Program-made: the position numbers and the translations under genes
Assembly: GCF_052324685.1 (NCBI RefSeq)
Contig: NC_135222.1
Coordinates: 12,287,373-12,351,372 of the forward strand
DNA: 64,000 nucleotides
DNA from: Brachyhypopomus gauderio
Taxonomy: Eukaryota; Chordata; Actinopteri; Gymnotiformes; Hypopomidae
Reading direction: 5' to 3'
Notes under the pieces: generated by a model
Seen by the model: only the letters and a program-made list of their open reading frames with translations
Told to the model about the DNA's origin: nothing
Databases searched by the model: none
Shown here: positions 36,184 to 48,635 of the stretch, piece after piece
Layout of the letters: each line of letters opens with the position of its first letter
Position numbering within the stretch: the stretch's first letter is position 1

Positions 36184-36341
36184 TGTGAGTTAAGACTCGT
36201 ATTTTGTTTCTGTAAGAATACAAATAGTTATCCGTATCATATTACATAATCACCAGGCCAACTTTTATATCTGCCATCGGCACCGGTGCTGTAATTCTCT
36301 TTTATCTTCTTTTCAACACATGCAGGCTGTAAAAAGGTTTC

Positions 36342-36351
36342 TTTCACTTTC
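36342..36351 (+). promoter_or_regulatory. ISRE-like site of copy B
   Basis: TTTCACTTTC, the inverse of GAAAGTGAAA (GAAANNGAAA core), preceded by TTTC one step upstream. It is 313 bp upstream of the start codon. A second, weaker TTTCACTTTA lies at 36402-36411. Confidence 0.6.
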
Positions 36352-36418
36352 CATTTACTAGAAAGCACATGCAGGCAATGTACACTTAATGTATGTTTTA
36401 CTTTCACTTTATATGTAA

Positions 36419-36426
36419 TATAAATA
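36419..36426 (+). promoter_or_regulatory. TATA box of copy B (predicted)
   Basis: TATAAATA, 68 bp after the ISRE-like site and 7 bp after the weaker one; places transcription start near 36450. Confidence 0.45.
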
Positions 36427-36654
36427 TAGAGCCTGAGTATATGACAGCATGTAGGACACAGCAGGTATAAATCTGAAGAACAAGCTAGTATACCAGCAGA
36501 CCAGCCGAGCCAGAAACTGAATACAGACATTTGGTGTTCAGAAAATTAATTATTAATAAATATCAAAACCATCCTGGTTTTTCATAAATTGTAAATACTT
36601 TTCTGTAAATTAGGGTATTTATACTAGGATTTTTAAAAGAAATAATTGGATAAA

Positions 36655-39339
36655 ATGGGATCATCAGATTCCCGAATAGAAACACCAACAGCACCACCAC
36701 CCAAACAAGGTGAGTACACCTTTTATATATATATATATAATAAAAATTAAAACAGATTATCTAAAGTTTAAAAGTTAAAAAGATTTATAATGATGTGAAC
36801 ATCATTATAACCTATTAAAAATGCAGATTAGGATTGCATGGGAGAAATGTTTTTGGTTTCATTTACACACATACAGCAGAAAATCAGCAACATGCTAATT
36901 TGGCTAATACAAAGCAAAAGGGACAGTTATGATAACCCCAAACATCAGTTGTCAGGTGATTATGGCTTTCATACGCAAGTGTTTACTTCCAGGTAGATAT
37001 TAGGTATATTGGCCAGAATTGGGACTTTGGTAGCTGTGTATGGTTTCATATCTTTGTTTAAGGGCCAGTTCTGACATGAATGTTGTGGCCCAAAAGTCAC
37101 TTAAGGAAGAGGGCCACAGAACACCTATCTTGTGGCAGCTTTGTTAATACCTGCTCCCACAACAATGTGCAAACATTTTCACTAATAGCAAAAGATTAAA
37201 CTAGTGTAAAAGAAAACACACATGATCTAAATTATTGGTGTACAGTGCATATCTAAGGCAGCTGTCCTTACATATGCCCTATTGAATACTTTACTCATAC
37301 TTTGCGAATATTTTGATTTTGTGTTTCAGAATTTGATTCACCATGGAGGAAAACACCTTGGGAGTAAGTAAAAGCACTGGTCAAGTGAAGTGGGTATTTT
37401 CATTTGTGATGAAGAGAAGAAAATTCATGTAATTGTTTTCAGTGTTTTAACTCCAGCTAGAATATGGTTCAGAACACCTTTCAACTTTTGAACAATCACT
37501 TACAGCTTTATTGCAGTCTTTCATTTAGGCCCCCTGTGATGATGTAAGATTTGTCTTGCCCCAAATTTATTGTGTGCCTGAACGATTTTTAAAGCTGTAA
37601 AGTGTAGTTGATAAGGCAGAGCATGGAACATCTTAGGTTTTGGGGTCCCCAACCACAAAATCATGAACAGCAGTATGAAACTCATTGTCTTCCAGGCCAA
37701 TTAGTAGAAGACAGCATGTTTAATCATTTCTGACAACCTGTATCTATATTTTATGCTCACCTATAATTATTTATTTATTTTCTTTAATTCTTAATTCTTT
37801 ATATACATGAGTGTGAAGCCTAATAAAGGACATTATCCTGTCTTATCACATGTGTTACTTCACATTACATGTGGTGTGATGTAACCTTATGAAAACAGTG
37901 GTATTACCAGTAGCCAAATAGTGTTATCATTTTTTTTTTTTTTGCTTTTTTCAGAGGCAAAAGAAACTTACTAAAGAATCTAAGGGAATTCAGTGTCAGC
38001 CATCCAGATGTTGAGCACGTCAGGATTCTGATTGTTGGAGAGGTTGGAGTAGGAAAGTCCAGCTTCATAAATTCCGTCAATAATGCTTTCCAAGGACGGA
38101 TCACCTGTGAGGCTCTTACTGCTACAACAGGTGGCACAAGTTTCACAAAAATAGTAAGTACATTAAAAGTTTTCATGTTTTTCTACATACAATGAATTTT
38201 AAACAAAAATGTATAATGTGTGGTTTCATGTTAACTAGTATTGTCAAGTCCTATAGATAAAGAGTTTAAGGTTTAGTCTGCTCTATCACACTTTATTGAA
38301 CATAGCTTACACCTTTTTTATCTGATGGACTTTGAATTGGTAAGGTCTTCACTTTTGCCCTTATCCCATTATACAGGATCACTTTGGCACCACAATGCAT
38401 AGCAGCAGCCATAAAATGACCCTAAAAAACATTAAACATAATGCAAAAATGTGACACCAAATTGTGAAATACTACTTTTTCATGCCACAATTATACAGAC
38501 TGGACTTCTTATTCTTTAATTTACTTATTTTGCCACCTGGTTCAAAATATCAAATAGTATAGTAAGTGTATTGATGCTGAGAAAAGAGGAAGTTTAAAAG
38601 TAACAGTTTTACTGAACACTTTAACAGACACACGGAAGTGTGTGTTTGCTGAGCCCCAAAGTGTTCCATGTTGATGCGTATCAATAAACTCTGTGTATGC
38701 AATGCTCTCGTCCCAGGATCCTGCCTTTCCTAATATGTTACACTACTGTTTGTTTTTTTAGTTTAAAACCCATTACATTGATGGAGGAGATAAAAAAAAA
38801 CTGCCTTTTGTCTTCAATGACATCATGGGACTTGAATCATCAGATGGTTGCGGTGCACATGTAGATGACATCATCAAAGCCCTGGAAGGTCTTGTTAAAG
38901 AAGGATACAAAGTGAGTAGGACATCCAAGACATACAAAACCTTTACTGATTTTTTCAAAGGTTTGTTTTCAAAGGTTTTTTTTTTTTTTTTTTTTTTTTG
39001 AAATAATACAATTGGAACACTTTCCTGCAAATACATTTGTCTTAAGCAATAACAAAAAGGGGCTGACATGGTCAAGAACTTGAATATACCTAAAACCAGA
39101 ATTAAAATGTAACTAATATTTGGTCTTTCTTCCACTCACATATTCAGTTTAATCCTGTAAACCCCTTAACCAAAAAGGACCATGATTACAGACATAACCC
39201 CAGTGCTGGAGATCAGTCCTACTGCCTGGTCAACATCATGGCAGCAGACAAAGTATCATTTATGAAAGATCATGTTCTTAAAAAGATGAGATATATCCGT
39301 GAGAAGGCAACAGAACTGGGTAAGTACTATGGACAAAAT

Positions 39340-39415
<76 letters not shown>

Positions 39416-42400
39416 TAGTAATTGCTGGATAAATAAATACTGAATTAATGGATAGCAATATGAAATCAGTGCCATAATCATTCCACACTAGAAGTATTTT
39501 ACGTCGAAACTAAAAATGGAAAAGGTGATCTGAAGCAGAGAGTCCATACCTGTATTGTGCTGGTGCTTAAACCATCACTGCAGGTACATGTCCTCCCTCT
39601 AGTGGTGTGTAGGGGGGGCAACATGCCTATTAGAGCATATTGTGATGATGACATTTGTTGATGTTATGAGCTTACATAAATTCATGTTATTCAGATATGC
39701 CTCAAATAATCATCATGACAAGAGTGGATGAAGCATGTCCACTGGTTAAAGAGGATTTAAAGAAGGTCTACACCAGCAAGAAGATTAAAGAGAAGGTAAT
39801 TTTTTTAATTTGTCTAGGTTCCTTTTAGGCCACCAAAACACCTCTGATTCATTGAGACATGAACTACACAAGACATCTGTAGGTGTTCTGTGGTTAATGG
39901 CCTCAATGCATTAACAACAGATCTTCTGAATGTGAGTTGAGTCCTCCATTGATCTGACCCTTTTCCAGTATTACCTATGGACAGAGGTGGGGACTCGAGT
40001 CACATGACTCGGACTCGAGTCAGACTCGAGTCATTAATATTAAGACTTTTGACTTGACTTGAAAAAATATTCAGAGACTTAGACTTGACTTGGACTTTTA
40101 CACCAATAACTTGGGACTTGAATTGGACTTGAATCTGTTTACTTGCAAAGACTTGATTTTTCTTACCCCAAATCTAAATTTTAAAACGCATATTAATATT
40201 TATAAAGTGCGCCCCATTAATTTAATTTCCGTCCTTCTGACGCAGACCGGCGTTACACCAGATTCTGTGACCGTCGAGTTTTGTGACCACAGGGGGCGCT
40301 ATTTCACAGTTTCTGTTCAGAGGCACAAACGCTTTACGAATGCTACGTAAACTACGCTGATGCACTTTCTTTACTCGTTTTGTTGGTGTCCACGAGCCAA
40401 AATATGACAGATGTTTATATTTACATTTATCGTCTCTTAATTACATAAATATACTTAAACAAGATTTACCATCCCCTCACCATTGCAGCCAACAAAGAAA
40501 TCATGAATGGGATGTACAGGTGAGCCTTTTAAACTGGGGTCACCAATTCTGACGGCAGCCATCAGAATATGTGACCCCACGGAATCTCCAGGTAACAATA
40601 GTAGCCTACACCGTGACCCCACAATAACAGAAAACAATGAAAAAATAACCCTAACCTTTTATTAGTCTATATTTAAACATTTTATCCAAATAACCATTTG
40701 TAATGACAGCATCTTGCTTACGATGAAGCTTGCTATTTTCGTGTAAAATGATGTAATGAAACATTCTTGTTTAAGTACATTTATGTAATTAAGAGAATGT
40801 AATGTAAATGTAAATGATCTGTCATCTTTTGGCTGGCGGACACCAACAAAACGAGTAAAGAAACGCATCAGAGTAGCATTCGTAAAGCGTTGGTGCCTGT
40901 AAAAAAAAAGACTCGAAAGGACTTGAAATTCCAAGTTTCAGACTTGGGACTTGACTTGACGGTTGCTTGTCTTGACTCGAGACTTGACTTGAGTTGACTG
41001 CCGTTGCTTGAGACTTGACTCGGGACTTGAGGATAAAGACTTGGACTTACTTGAGACTTGCAAAACACTGACTTGGTCCCACCTCTGCCTATGGAGCTTT
41101 TTTAGTGTCACCAGAACATGAACCTGAAATTATTATTACTTGAAAAACCAGTCTGTAAAATTCATTCAGGTATGCAAAAATTCAAGTTAAAATTCAGGTT
41201 CAGGTCGAAATTCAGGTTTGGGTCGCAATTCAGGTTCAGGTCGAAATTCAGGTTCGGGTCGAAATTCAGCTTCTGATTATGTGGCAGCTGCCACAAGGTG
41301 CCATTTCTGGGTGGCACAGTGGTCACTTTTGTGCTGCATACATGCTGCTTACACGCCAAACAGGGACTGCACCCTTACAGGAAATTTAGCAGAAAGACAC
41401 GCCTCCCAATGACCTCTGATATGTTTTGTGATTGGCCAGATGCAGTTCGATTAGCTCCGAGTTTGTTTGCTCATCCTAAGTATCCCGGATGCATTCCCGA
41501 CCCGCATTTCAACCTGAACCTGAATTTCGACCCAAACCAGAATTTCGACCCGAACCTGAATTTCGACCTGAACTTGAATTGCGACCCAAACCTGAATTTC
41601 GACCTGAACCTGAATTTTAACTTGAATTTTTGCATACCTGAATGAATTTTACAGACTGTTTTTCAAGTAATAATGATTTCAGGTTCAGGTTCTGGTGACA
41701 CTAAAAAAGCTCCATATATTACCCGCAGATGCTCGATCAGCTTGAAATCTGGAGGCCAACTGAAAATTTTCTGAAAATGTTTTGCACTGTACCAGCAAAA
41801 TGTTTCGGAATTGTGGGAAGATTAACTGGTTCAGAAACACTTTGGTTCAAAGTGCTTACACAACTATCTGAAACATCCCGTCTCTCAGAGTGAACTTTAT
41901 TGTGAACTTTATTTATACAAGTACAAGGTGACAAAATATCGTTCCCTGGGTCCAGTGTTAAAGCACCAGGAGCCCAGACCAGCCGCTGCATCATAAGATG
42001 CGCCGCCAGTTCCTCAGAATTGGGGCAGAAACATAGAGAGATAAACACTAGGAGGAGACAAAAAAATATGACTGATTATTCTCACAACAGGACAACAGTC
42101 TGTGTGCATGCAAAAAATCCCAATAACACATCCATGCATTGATAACACAGACATTCAAGCAGAGAGAGGTGTGATTCATTCAAATAGGGAGGGGGGATCC
42201 AGAGGCCTGGCACACAGTTTTTGTGTCAAAGTTCACGGTGGAGAGTGAGAGCCATCCTCTGACAGTCTCTGTGTGGGGGAAGGAGCAGGTAACCAAGTTA
42301 CCAATGTAGATAAGCAAGAATGAAGAATTTAGTAAGGAGCCTGTCCTTGAGCACACGGAACTCCTCTTAAGTCTTCAAGCGTATAGCATTGATATAATCG

Positions 42401-45400
42401 AATCCTCCACGATCTAATCCAAGCTTTTACTAACAGTCACAGTCTGCGTTCTGACAGCTCTACCCATTGCATCAATCATGTTGGGCAATTTTCGTGGGCG
42501 TTTGATAACTGACACCACTCTTTTAATTTCCTGATACACCCAATCAACACCTAATCCAATCAACAGAACCGCAAAGATCAAAGATCCAAATAGATACACA
42601 TCCTCAATGTCTTCCAGGGGGAGAGGTGCGAGACACAAACTACGCCACGTCCCCCTTGAGTCAAACACATATCCACATATCCAATATTCCGTCCGGACAT
42701 GTGGGTTCTCCCGCAGCATGACTCCTCATGGAAAAAATAGTGTCAATCGCGTGGAGAGACCACTTAATCAGTTCCATTGTCTTTGTTCAAATTCAAAGAG
42801 CAGCGTCAGGGTACTAAGACGAGACAGATCTAAGATGGCAGCGCGTTAACATGCAGCGGCCGCTCTGGGTCCGAAAATGGTGTTTTTGTGTTACTGGTTG
42901 TCGCTACTTCCAGTTTTTTTTCCGCTGTTAAATGCATGGGAACTCCAATGCACATGTTCTACCACCGCCATACCCTGCTACAGTGGAGAAATCAATCAGG
43001 AAACAAGCTCCAAGATGATGTTCTGCAGAAGCTACGAGAGCTCAGTCTGCTACGAGACCCAGGCCTGCAGACCGCGGCGTTGCCTGATGGTGGAACCTGG
43101 CGGAAGTCTCATCGCAAGCGGTGCGAGCGAAAGCGGAAATGCGAAAGAGAGCTGGGATCTGCGCGAGGCTAAAGGCTAGCCATAGCCGCCCCGCTATACC
43201 ACCGCGATTCCTCGCAAACGTTTGCTCTCTTGACAACAAACTGGACTACATTCGACTCCAGCGAACTACCCAGCGTGAGTTCAGAGACTGCTGTGTTTTA
43301 GTCTTCGTGGAATCGTGGCTGAGCGACAACATTCCAGACAGTGCCATTCAGCTAGCAGGGCTAACCGCGTTCAGAGTGTTTACATCAACACGGAATGGTG
43401 CAACAACGCTGTGACTGTTGCTAGACACTGCTCTCCGCTAGTGGAGTTCCTGAGAGTCAAATGTAGACCTTTTTATTTGGCACGAGAATTCTCCGCCATG
43501 CTGATAGCCGTCGTGTACATACCACCTAGCGCTAGTGCTAATGCTAAGGAGGCACTATGCAAACTGTACGGTGCTATCAGAGATCTGCTAAATAAACACC
43601 CAGATGGACTATTCATTATCGCCGGAAATTTCAACCATGCAAATCTCAAGTCAGTCCTCCCTAAATTCCATCAACATGTGGACTTTGCAACGAGAGGAGC
43701 GAACGCACTAGATCTTGTTTATACAAACATCCCCAGCGCGTACTGGGCGGAGCCCCACCCCCACCTTGCATTCTCGGACCACATGTCTGTGTGGCTCACC
43801 CCAGCCTACAGTCTGCTCATCAGACGCTCCAGACCAGTTCAGAAGCAGGTGAGAACCTGGCCGGCAGGAGCCATCTCTGCCCTTCAGGACTGTTTTGAGC
43901 GCACTGCATGGGACATGTTCAGGGAGGCTATAACTGACGGTGACACAGTTAACCTGGAGGAGTACACAGCATCAGTCACTGGCTACATCAGCAAGTGCAT
44001 TGATGATGTTACTGTCTCCAGGACCATCACAACACGCCCAAACCAAAAGCCGTGGATGACTGCTGAGGTACGTGCTCTGCTAAGGACCCGCGACTCAGTC
44101 TTCAGAGTGGGTGACAAGGTGGCCCTGAGGAAAGCAAGGGCCAAACTGTCACGACCCATCAGAGAGGCAAAATGCGCACATGCCCAGAGAATCCACAGCC
44201 ACTTCAAAGACACTGGTGACACGCGGCGCATGTAGCAGAGCATCCAGGCAATCACCAACTACAGGACAACACCACCATCCTGTGACGGTGATGCCTCCCT
44301 CCCTGATGCCTTGAATGACTTCTATGCACGGTTCAAGGCACAAAACGACACGTCGGCAAGGAAGACCACACCCAAGCTAGATGAGCAGGTATTGTGTCTG
44401 TCTGCAGTGGATGTGAGGAGAACTTTGCGCAGAGTCAACTCACGCAAAGCTGCAGGACCAGACCACATCCCCGGCAGAGTGCTCAGGGAATGTGCAGAAC
44501 AACTGACGGATGTTCTCACGGACATCTTCAACATCCCCCTGAGCCAGTAGCGAACCGTGACCATTAAACCTGGACCCGCTCCCATACCAGCGCCCCTCCC
44601 ATTCCTGTTTCCTCTCCTAATTAACTGCAATAAATGAAAAATTAAAATTGAGACGACAGTACAGCTTTAGAAACACAATAAACAATAACGTCTGTATTAG
44701 ATAACTTCTTAAGCAAAATAAGGTTCCAACAAAATAAGGTTCACAGCTCCGTGTTCCTCGGGAGCGGAATATGTAAACAACGCAAAGCACGAGGGCATCA
44801 AAGGAATGAATCGAAACTAGCTAGCGGTGGTACGCTAACGACAGCTAGCATCGGCACAGCGGGCGGAAATTATCATACAGTTAAGCCCGCCCACTAAGAG
44901 GGAAGATATGATTGGTCAATTTTGCTGTCATTTTAAACTGGTATTGCGCTGAATTATAACTGCCAGGCCCTCTGTAAACGAACAACGGGCATCACAGTCC
45001 TGATAGGGGGAGACACAGGCTTCCACTTAACTTCACCCCTCACCTTCAGTCAATGGTCCTCCTGCTTGGTTGCTGCCCTCCTACACCCCCTCCATGTCTC
45101 CTGGTGTACTGCTCCATGCTCTGGACAGGCCTCATTCTACCTCTATGGCGAGAGAACTGACAAAATGCCAAAGTGACCAAAACATCAGTCAGAAAGGATG
45201 AGAACGGAGGTCTGTGATCACCACCTGCAGAACCACTCCTTTATAGGGGGGGTCTTGCTAAGTACTTCTCATTTCTACCTGTTGTCTCTTCCATTTGCAG
45301 AACAGCAGGTGAAATAGATTCACAGTCAGTGTTGCTTCCTAACTCAACACGTTGGTTTCAAAGAAGTGTGGTTGACTGAGTTACATAGTGTTGTTTAAGT

Positions 45401-45474
45401 GTTCCCTTTATATATATTAGTGTTGTCAATTCCAGGTGCCGCGATTAAAAGTACTCACCAGGATTTTGCTCAGG

Positions 45475-45547
<73 letters not shown>

Positions 45548-45748
45548 TTGCTTTTTTTCTTTCAGATGCAAGTGTGCAGTAATAACCTGGGTATCCCCAT
45601 GAACTACATTTTCCCTGTGAAGAACTACCATGAGGAGATTGATACAGATGAATACATGGATGTCTTGATTCTCAAGGCTCTTGACCAGATTGTGAACATA
45701 GCCAATGACAAACTGATGAAAAAACCCATTCCTATTAAGTCTGAATGA
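36655..45748 (+). CDS. IFI44-like GTPase-domain protein, copy B
   Basis: Seven coding exons: 36655-36709, 37330-37363, 37955-38153, 38762-38911, 39148-39319, 39695-39795, 45566-45748. All introns are GT-AG and keep phase; total 894 nt, 297 aa. Exon 1 starts [12 protein letters not shown]; exon 2 is [11 protein letters not shown]; exon 3 has [14 protein letters not shown]; exon 4 FNDIMGLE; exon 5 [11 protein letters not shown]; exon 6 [12 protein letters not shown]; exon 7 [11 protein letters not shown] and ends KPIPIKSE. Family role as in copy A: interferon-inducible GTP-binding protein. No TLDc domain. The last intron (5.77 kb) holds a foldback element with a nested hAT, and a LINE. The ATTAAA at 45812 is the likely polyadenylation signal. 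Confidence 0.92.
37364..37954 (+). other. Intron 2 of IFI44-like copy B
   Basis: A/T-rich; no recognisable element. A T-run precedes the exon 3 acceptor. Confidence 0.5.
39342..39412. repeat. (TA)n microsatellite
   Basis: About 35 TA units starting 22 bases after the exon 5 donor of copy B. Confidence 0.95.
39976..41716. mobile_element. Foldback element with long inverted arms, copy 3
   Basis: After removing the nested hAT (39982-41087 plus its duplicated 8-mer) the element is 627 bp: ends TATGGAGCTTTTTTAGTGTC and its inverted copy GACACTAAAAAAGCTCCATA. The two arms, about 180 bp each, are almost perfect reverse complements and are built of the 18-bp AACCTGAATTTCGACC-type unit; the loop carries the GGCACAGTGG module. 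The 7-bp duplication TATTACC flanks it (39969-39975 and 41717-41723). No ORF of note. Confidence 0.85.
39982..41087. mobile_element. Non-autonomous hAT nested in the foldback element
   Basis: CAGAGGTGGGGACTCGAG at the left, GGTCCCACCTCTG at the right, perfect 8-bp duplication CCTATGGA at 39974-39981 and 41088-41095. GACTCGAG/ACTTGACTTG-type repeats inside both ends are typical of this fish family. Confidence 0.95.
41724..42413. other. Unassigned intron stretch
   Basis: A minus-strand open frame (42048-41737) is visible but carries no known motif. Two AATAAA-type hexamers on the minus strand near 41897-41912 hint at a decayed element. Confidence 0.3.
42414..42719 (-). CDS. Hypothetical 101-aa ORF with one membrane segment
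   Basis: ATG at 42719, stop at 42414. Residues about 44-65 ([20 protein letters not shown]) form a hydrophobic segment followed by basic residues ([13 protein letters not shown]). I do not recognise the family. It lies just upstream of a LINE and inside an intron of copy B on the opposite strand, so a repeat-derived origin is likely. May be chance. Confidence 0.3.
   Translation of the reverse strand: MLRENPHVRTEYWICGYVFDSRGTWRSLCLAPLPLEDIEDVYLFGSLIFAVLLIGLGVDWVYQEIKRVVSVIKRPRKLPNMIDAMGRAVRTQTVTVSKSLD
42820..44549 (+). mobile_element. Jockey-like LINE, 5' part only
   Basis: Starts with the GC-rich 5' region (AAGATGGCAGCGCG near 42832) and runs to the start of the RT domain. It stops after about 1.7 kb (44549), so the 3' part including RT and tail is missing, the reverse of normal 5' truncation. 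Confidence 0.75.
43315..44549 (+). pseudogene. LINE endonuclease and linker, one nonsense codon
   Basis: Frame open to 44235, then an in-frame TAG, then open to 44549. Earlier endonuclease sequence (43170-43314) is in another frame. In the apurinic-type endonuclease the conserved GDFN motif reads GNFN ([12 protein letters not shown]), so a catalytic Asp is replaced; the SDH motif remains ([10 protein letters not shown]). The linker is followed by [16 protein letters not shown], the beginning of RT. Confidence 0.8.
44550..45470. other. Unassigned intron stretch
   Basis: GC-rich debris with no coding similarity; possible 3' LINE remnants near 45000-45250. Confidence 0.35.
45477..45545. repeat. 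(TA)n microsatellite
   Basis: About 34 TA units ending 20 bases before the exon 7 acceptor AG of copy B. Confidence 0.95.
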
Positions 45749-45900
45749 GCATGGATTTTGTATTTGAGATTCCATAGCCTCGTGACCAGTTCCATTTTAT
45801 TTTAAAGTGACATTAAATGTAATAACTGCAACTACTTCATAAAAGACATAAAAATAATGAATGGGATGCATCTTAAACTATATGTAATCCTGTGTCTTAT

Positions 45901-45960
45901 TTACATTTACGGCATTTAGCAGACCCTCTTATCCAGAGCGACTTACAAAGTTATGTACAA
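45901..45960. repeat. Common fish repeat fragment
   Basis: CATTTACGGCATTTAGCAGA and CTTATCCAGAGCGACTTACA are a motif shared by many fish interspersed repeats. Family not determined. Confidence 0.4.
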
Positions 45961-45999
45961 TGTTTAATAAAATGTTCAGTTTAATAAAACTGTCGTTAT

Positions 46000-47390
46000 C
46001 TGATCCAGATAAAATCCTATAAACTCCCTTTCATTTCCCAGTGTTTCATTCATTTCCTTATATAGACTCAAACCTACAGGATTATGGGGTCCTAGTAGTA
46101 AACCTGGTGGGTGTGACACTTCCTAGTATGGACTCCACCTCCCAGCATTCAGCAGTCACGGACCCTTCCGTCACTCAACCTGGCTCCACCAATAGGAGAT
46201 CCATCTCTACTGATTACTGACTATTCACACCTGTTCACCTGCCTATCTCATTGTGAAGTTTTGCTATGATCGCCACATGCATTTGAGTGTTTGCTCTGTC
46301 TGTTTCTCGACCTGCTTTGCTACTTAACAATCATCTCTGTCTTTTTCTGCACTGTGATCTCACCTCCTGATATTGAACCTTTGGAACTAATTCACCAAAT
46401 ACTCTTTTGTCTGTACCTTTTGATTTAGCTGTCTGATACTCTGGAAACTGACTCTCACTTGTTTTCATGACTTTGCTCAAATCTGTACAGTGGAATTCAG
46501 GAGGAGAAGTTTCAGTGAACTCGTGTTAAAAGCCACATTTGGTATGTCTGAAAGCTCTCTTAATAGGAAAAACATGAATGCAGTTCTGTTACATATTTGC
46601 AGACCCAAATTTGAAGTTTACCATTCATTAGAAAATTATTTGCTTACTATCCTTAAATCGCCATCTAGACAGATTCCATTCAAGACTTCAGCCTAATGGT
46701 ATGATACTGCTCAAAGCAGGTACACGGGTGTTAAACTAAAAAAACTAGTTAAATCAGATTTTTAAACTAGTTTAAAATCCGTTTAAAAGCACCTTTCAGT
46801 TCTCATCCGAGAAGAGCAACATTTATACACTAATCCCCAGAATGCAACACCCTGTCCCGAAAGACCAGGGACTTTAAATCACATGACGCTGCGGGTACTA
46901 GGGACTCTCCACGGGATTGGTAAGTCATCTCGGATATTTTTCAATCAGCTGCCTATTGCCGTGAGAACCCAGATGAGTGCCAAGGAACTGCCCGTGTTGA
47001 CCAACATTGCAGGGAGGATCGACATGCAGTGAATTATGTGGCTAGGTGGAATGAACAAGCAGTTAACCTATTGCTGAATACCTGGGGCCTCGTGTTCTAA
47101 CGGTGCGTATGTACAAAAACATTGCGTAGGCTATGTTTCAGATGTACTAAATGTGACTTGAACGTGAGAAAGTGCGTACCCCCACTGCAATTTCACTTAA
47201 GGCGTACGTATGTTTCTAATGTATTTTCGTCATTTGGCAACACTTGGAGGCGATGCATTGAAATTACAACTATTAAATTCATTCAAATCGCGAACGTGTC
47301 CATTTCTCTCCGCCAGGTGGCGATAAAGAGTACATAGTAAAACAGGCGCGGACGACACAAAGAAGAACGACTATAAAATGAAACACTAGC
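46000..47390. other. Intergenic stretch, B to snoRNA host
   Basis: No gene recognised. The segment 46100-46300 has a pyrimidine-rich LTR-like composition. Confidence 0.35.
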
Positions 47391-48179
47391 GTGTTCTTGT
47401 TCTTTTGCCTCGCCGATAGACGCAGTGTGTGCGGAATCAAGCTGCAAATAAACCGTAGTTCTTCAGCATGGGCCTTCGTCGTTTTCTGCCGCAATATGTG
47501 ATGTCCACGTAAGAAACATTTAGTGTGACTTGTTTGTGGATGTAGTAATACAAATGTTTTTATCCGGTGTATTGCTAGAATCTTTAGCAGACAAATTGGT
47601 GAGCCAAACGCGTCTGTAGTCAGCTGTTTTTCGTGTGTTTAGCCTAAGTTCACTTTCAGCGAGGATGCACTCGCGTCTTGTTTTAATTCAATTCTTTATT
47701 TGCCTCAGACACAAAATACATGGTCCATATCAAGAAAGAAAAACAAAATAAAGTAAGAAAATAAAAATAAACAAGACAGGTATTAAATACCTGTTTTAAA
47801 TAACAGATATTTAAAAGTGCAGATTTGCTGGCAATCCAGAAGTTTATCCCATCATCATTTGCTATGGCGCATAGCTGAAAGTTATTAACTACGGGAAATA
47901 TTTCAAGTAACGCTATTAATCGACTCGCAATCTGCAGGTTTAGTTAAATGAAGCAAATGCTTAAATTCTGTCAATGACTTTGCTAAGCAGACCTTTTTCC
48001 TTTTACGTGTAGGATGGCTATGGATGACCGAATGCTATGCCACGTGGCTATGAATTGGTCCTCTAGTTGCACGTCTGCTGGTGGTCTGGATGCCACCTAA
48101 AGACAATTTAAATGTAAAGGTGAGTTTGCTTAAGTGTTTTCAGAATCTACCTCTTTTTGCTTTGATTGCATACAACTCT

Positions 48180-48266
48180 GAACCAATGATGACCCTTTCT
48201 ATTTTTCTGACACCTCGTATGATCACTGCCCAGCAGTACTTGATTATGAATCACACTCTGAGGTTC
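48180..48266 (+). ncRNA. Box C/D snoRNA A, copy 1
   Basis: Intronic. Terminal stem GAACC/GGTTC, box C ATGATGA (48186-48192), D' CTGA (48207-48210), C' TATGATC (48219-48225), D CTGA (48258-48261). Guide before D: ATGAATCACACT. Host intron 48120 to about 48344. Target not identified. Confidence 0.65.
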
Positions 48267-48635
48267 CTGATCCTGTTTTCAGTGAGTGTTGCTAAGGTAA
48301 ATGGCTTATAGTAATATTTTTGTGAATCTGTGCCCAATTTAAGCAGGTCCCTGTATGCAGAACTACTGTGTGCATGGCACACAAGTGATGTAGGAGGTAA
48401 GTCGGTTTGCCGTGTGGTTTTAAATGCATTTTGTGTAATCTTGTGGGAGGTATACCTGTACAAACATCCTCCTCTCCGTGGTTAAGTCACTAATGACTTG
48501 CAACTCTTACATAATCAACTTTAATGATCTCAAAACACTTGTCTGATTTTAGCCTTATTGTCCAGCGTTACCAGTTTGGTTCATTTCACCATTTTCTAGG
48601 TAGCATTATGTTTATGTGCTTTTAAAGCATTGTGC

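Noticed and set aside
36237-36530. Minus-strand ORF over the copy B promoter
   Set aside because: Overlaps ISRE/TATA region, no motif; random frame.
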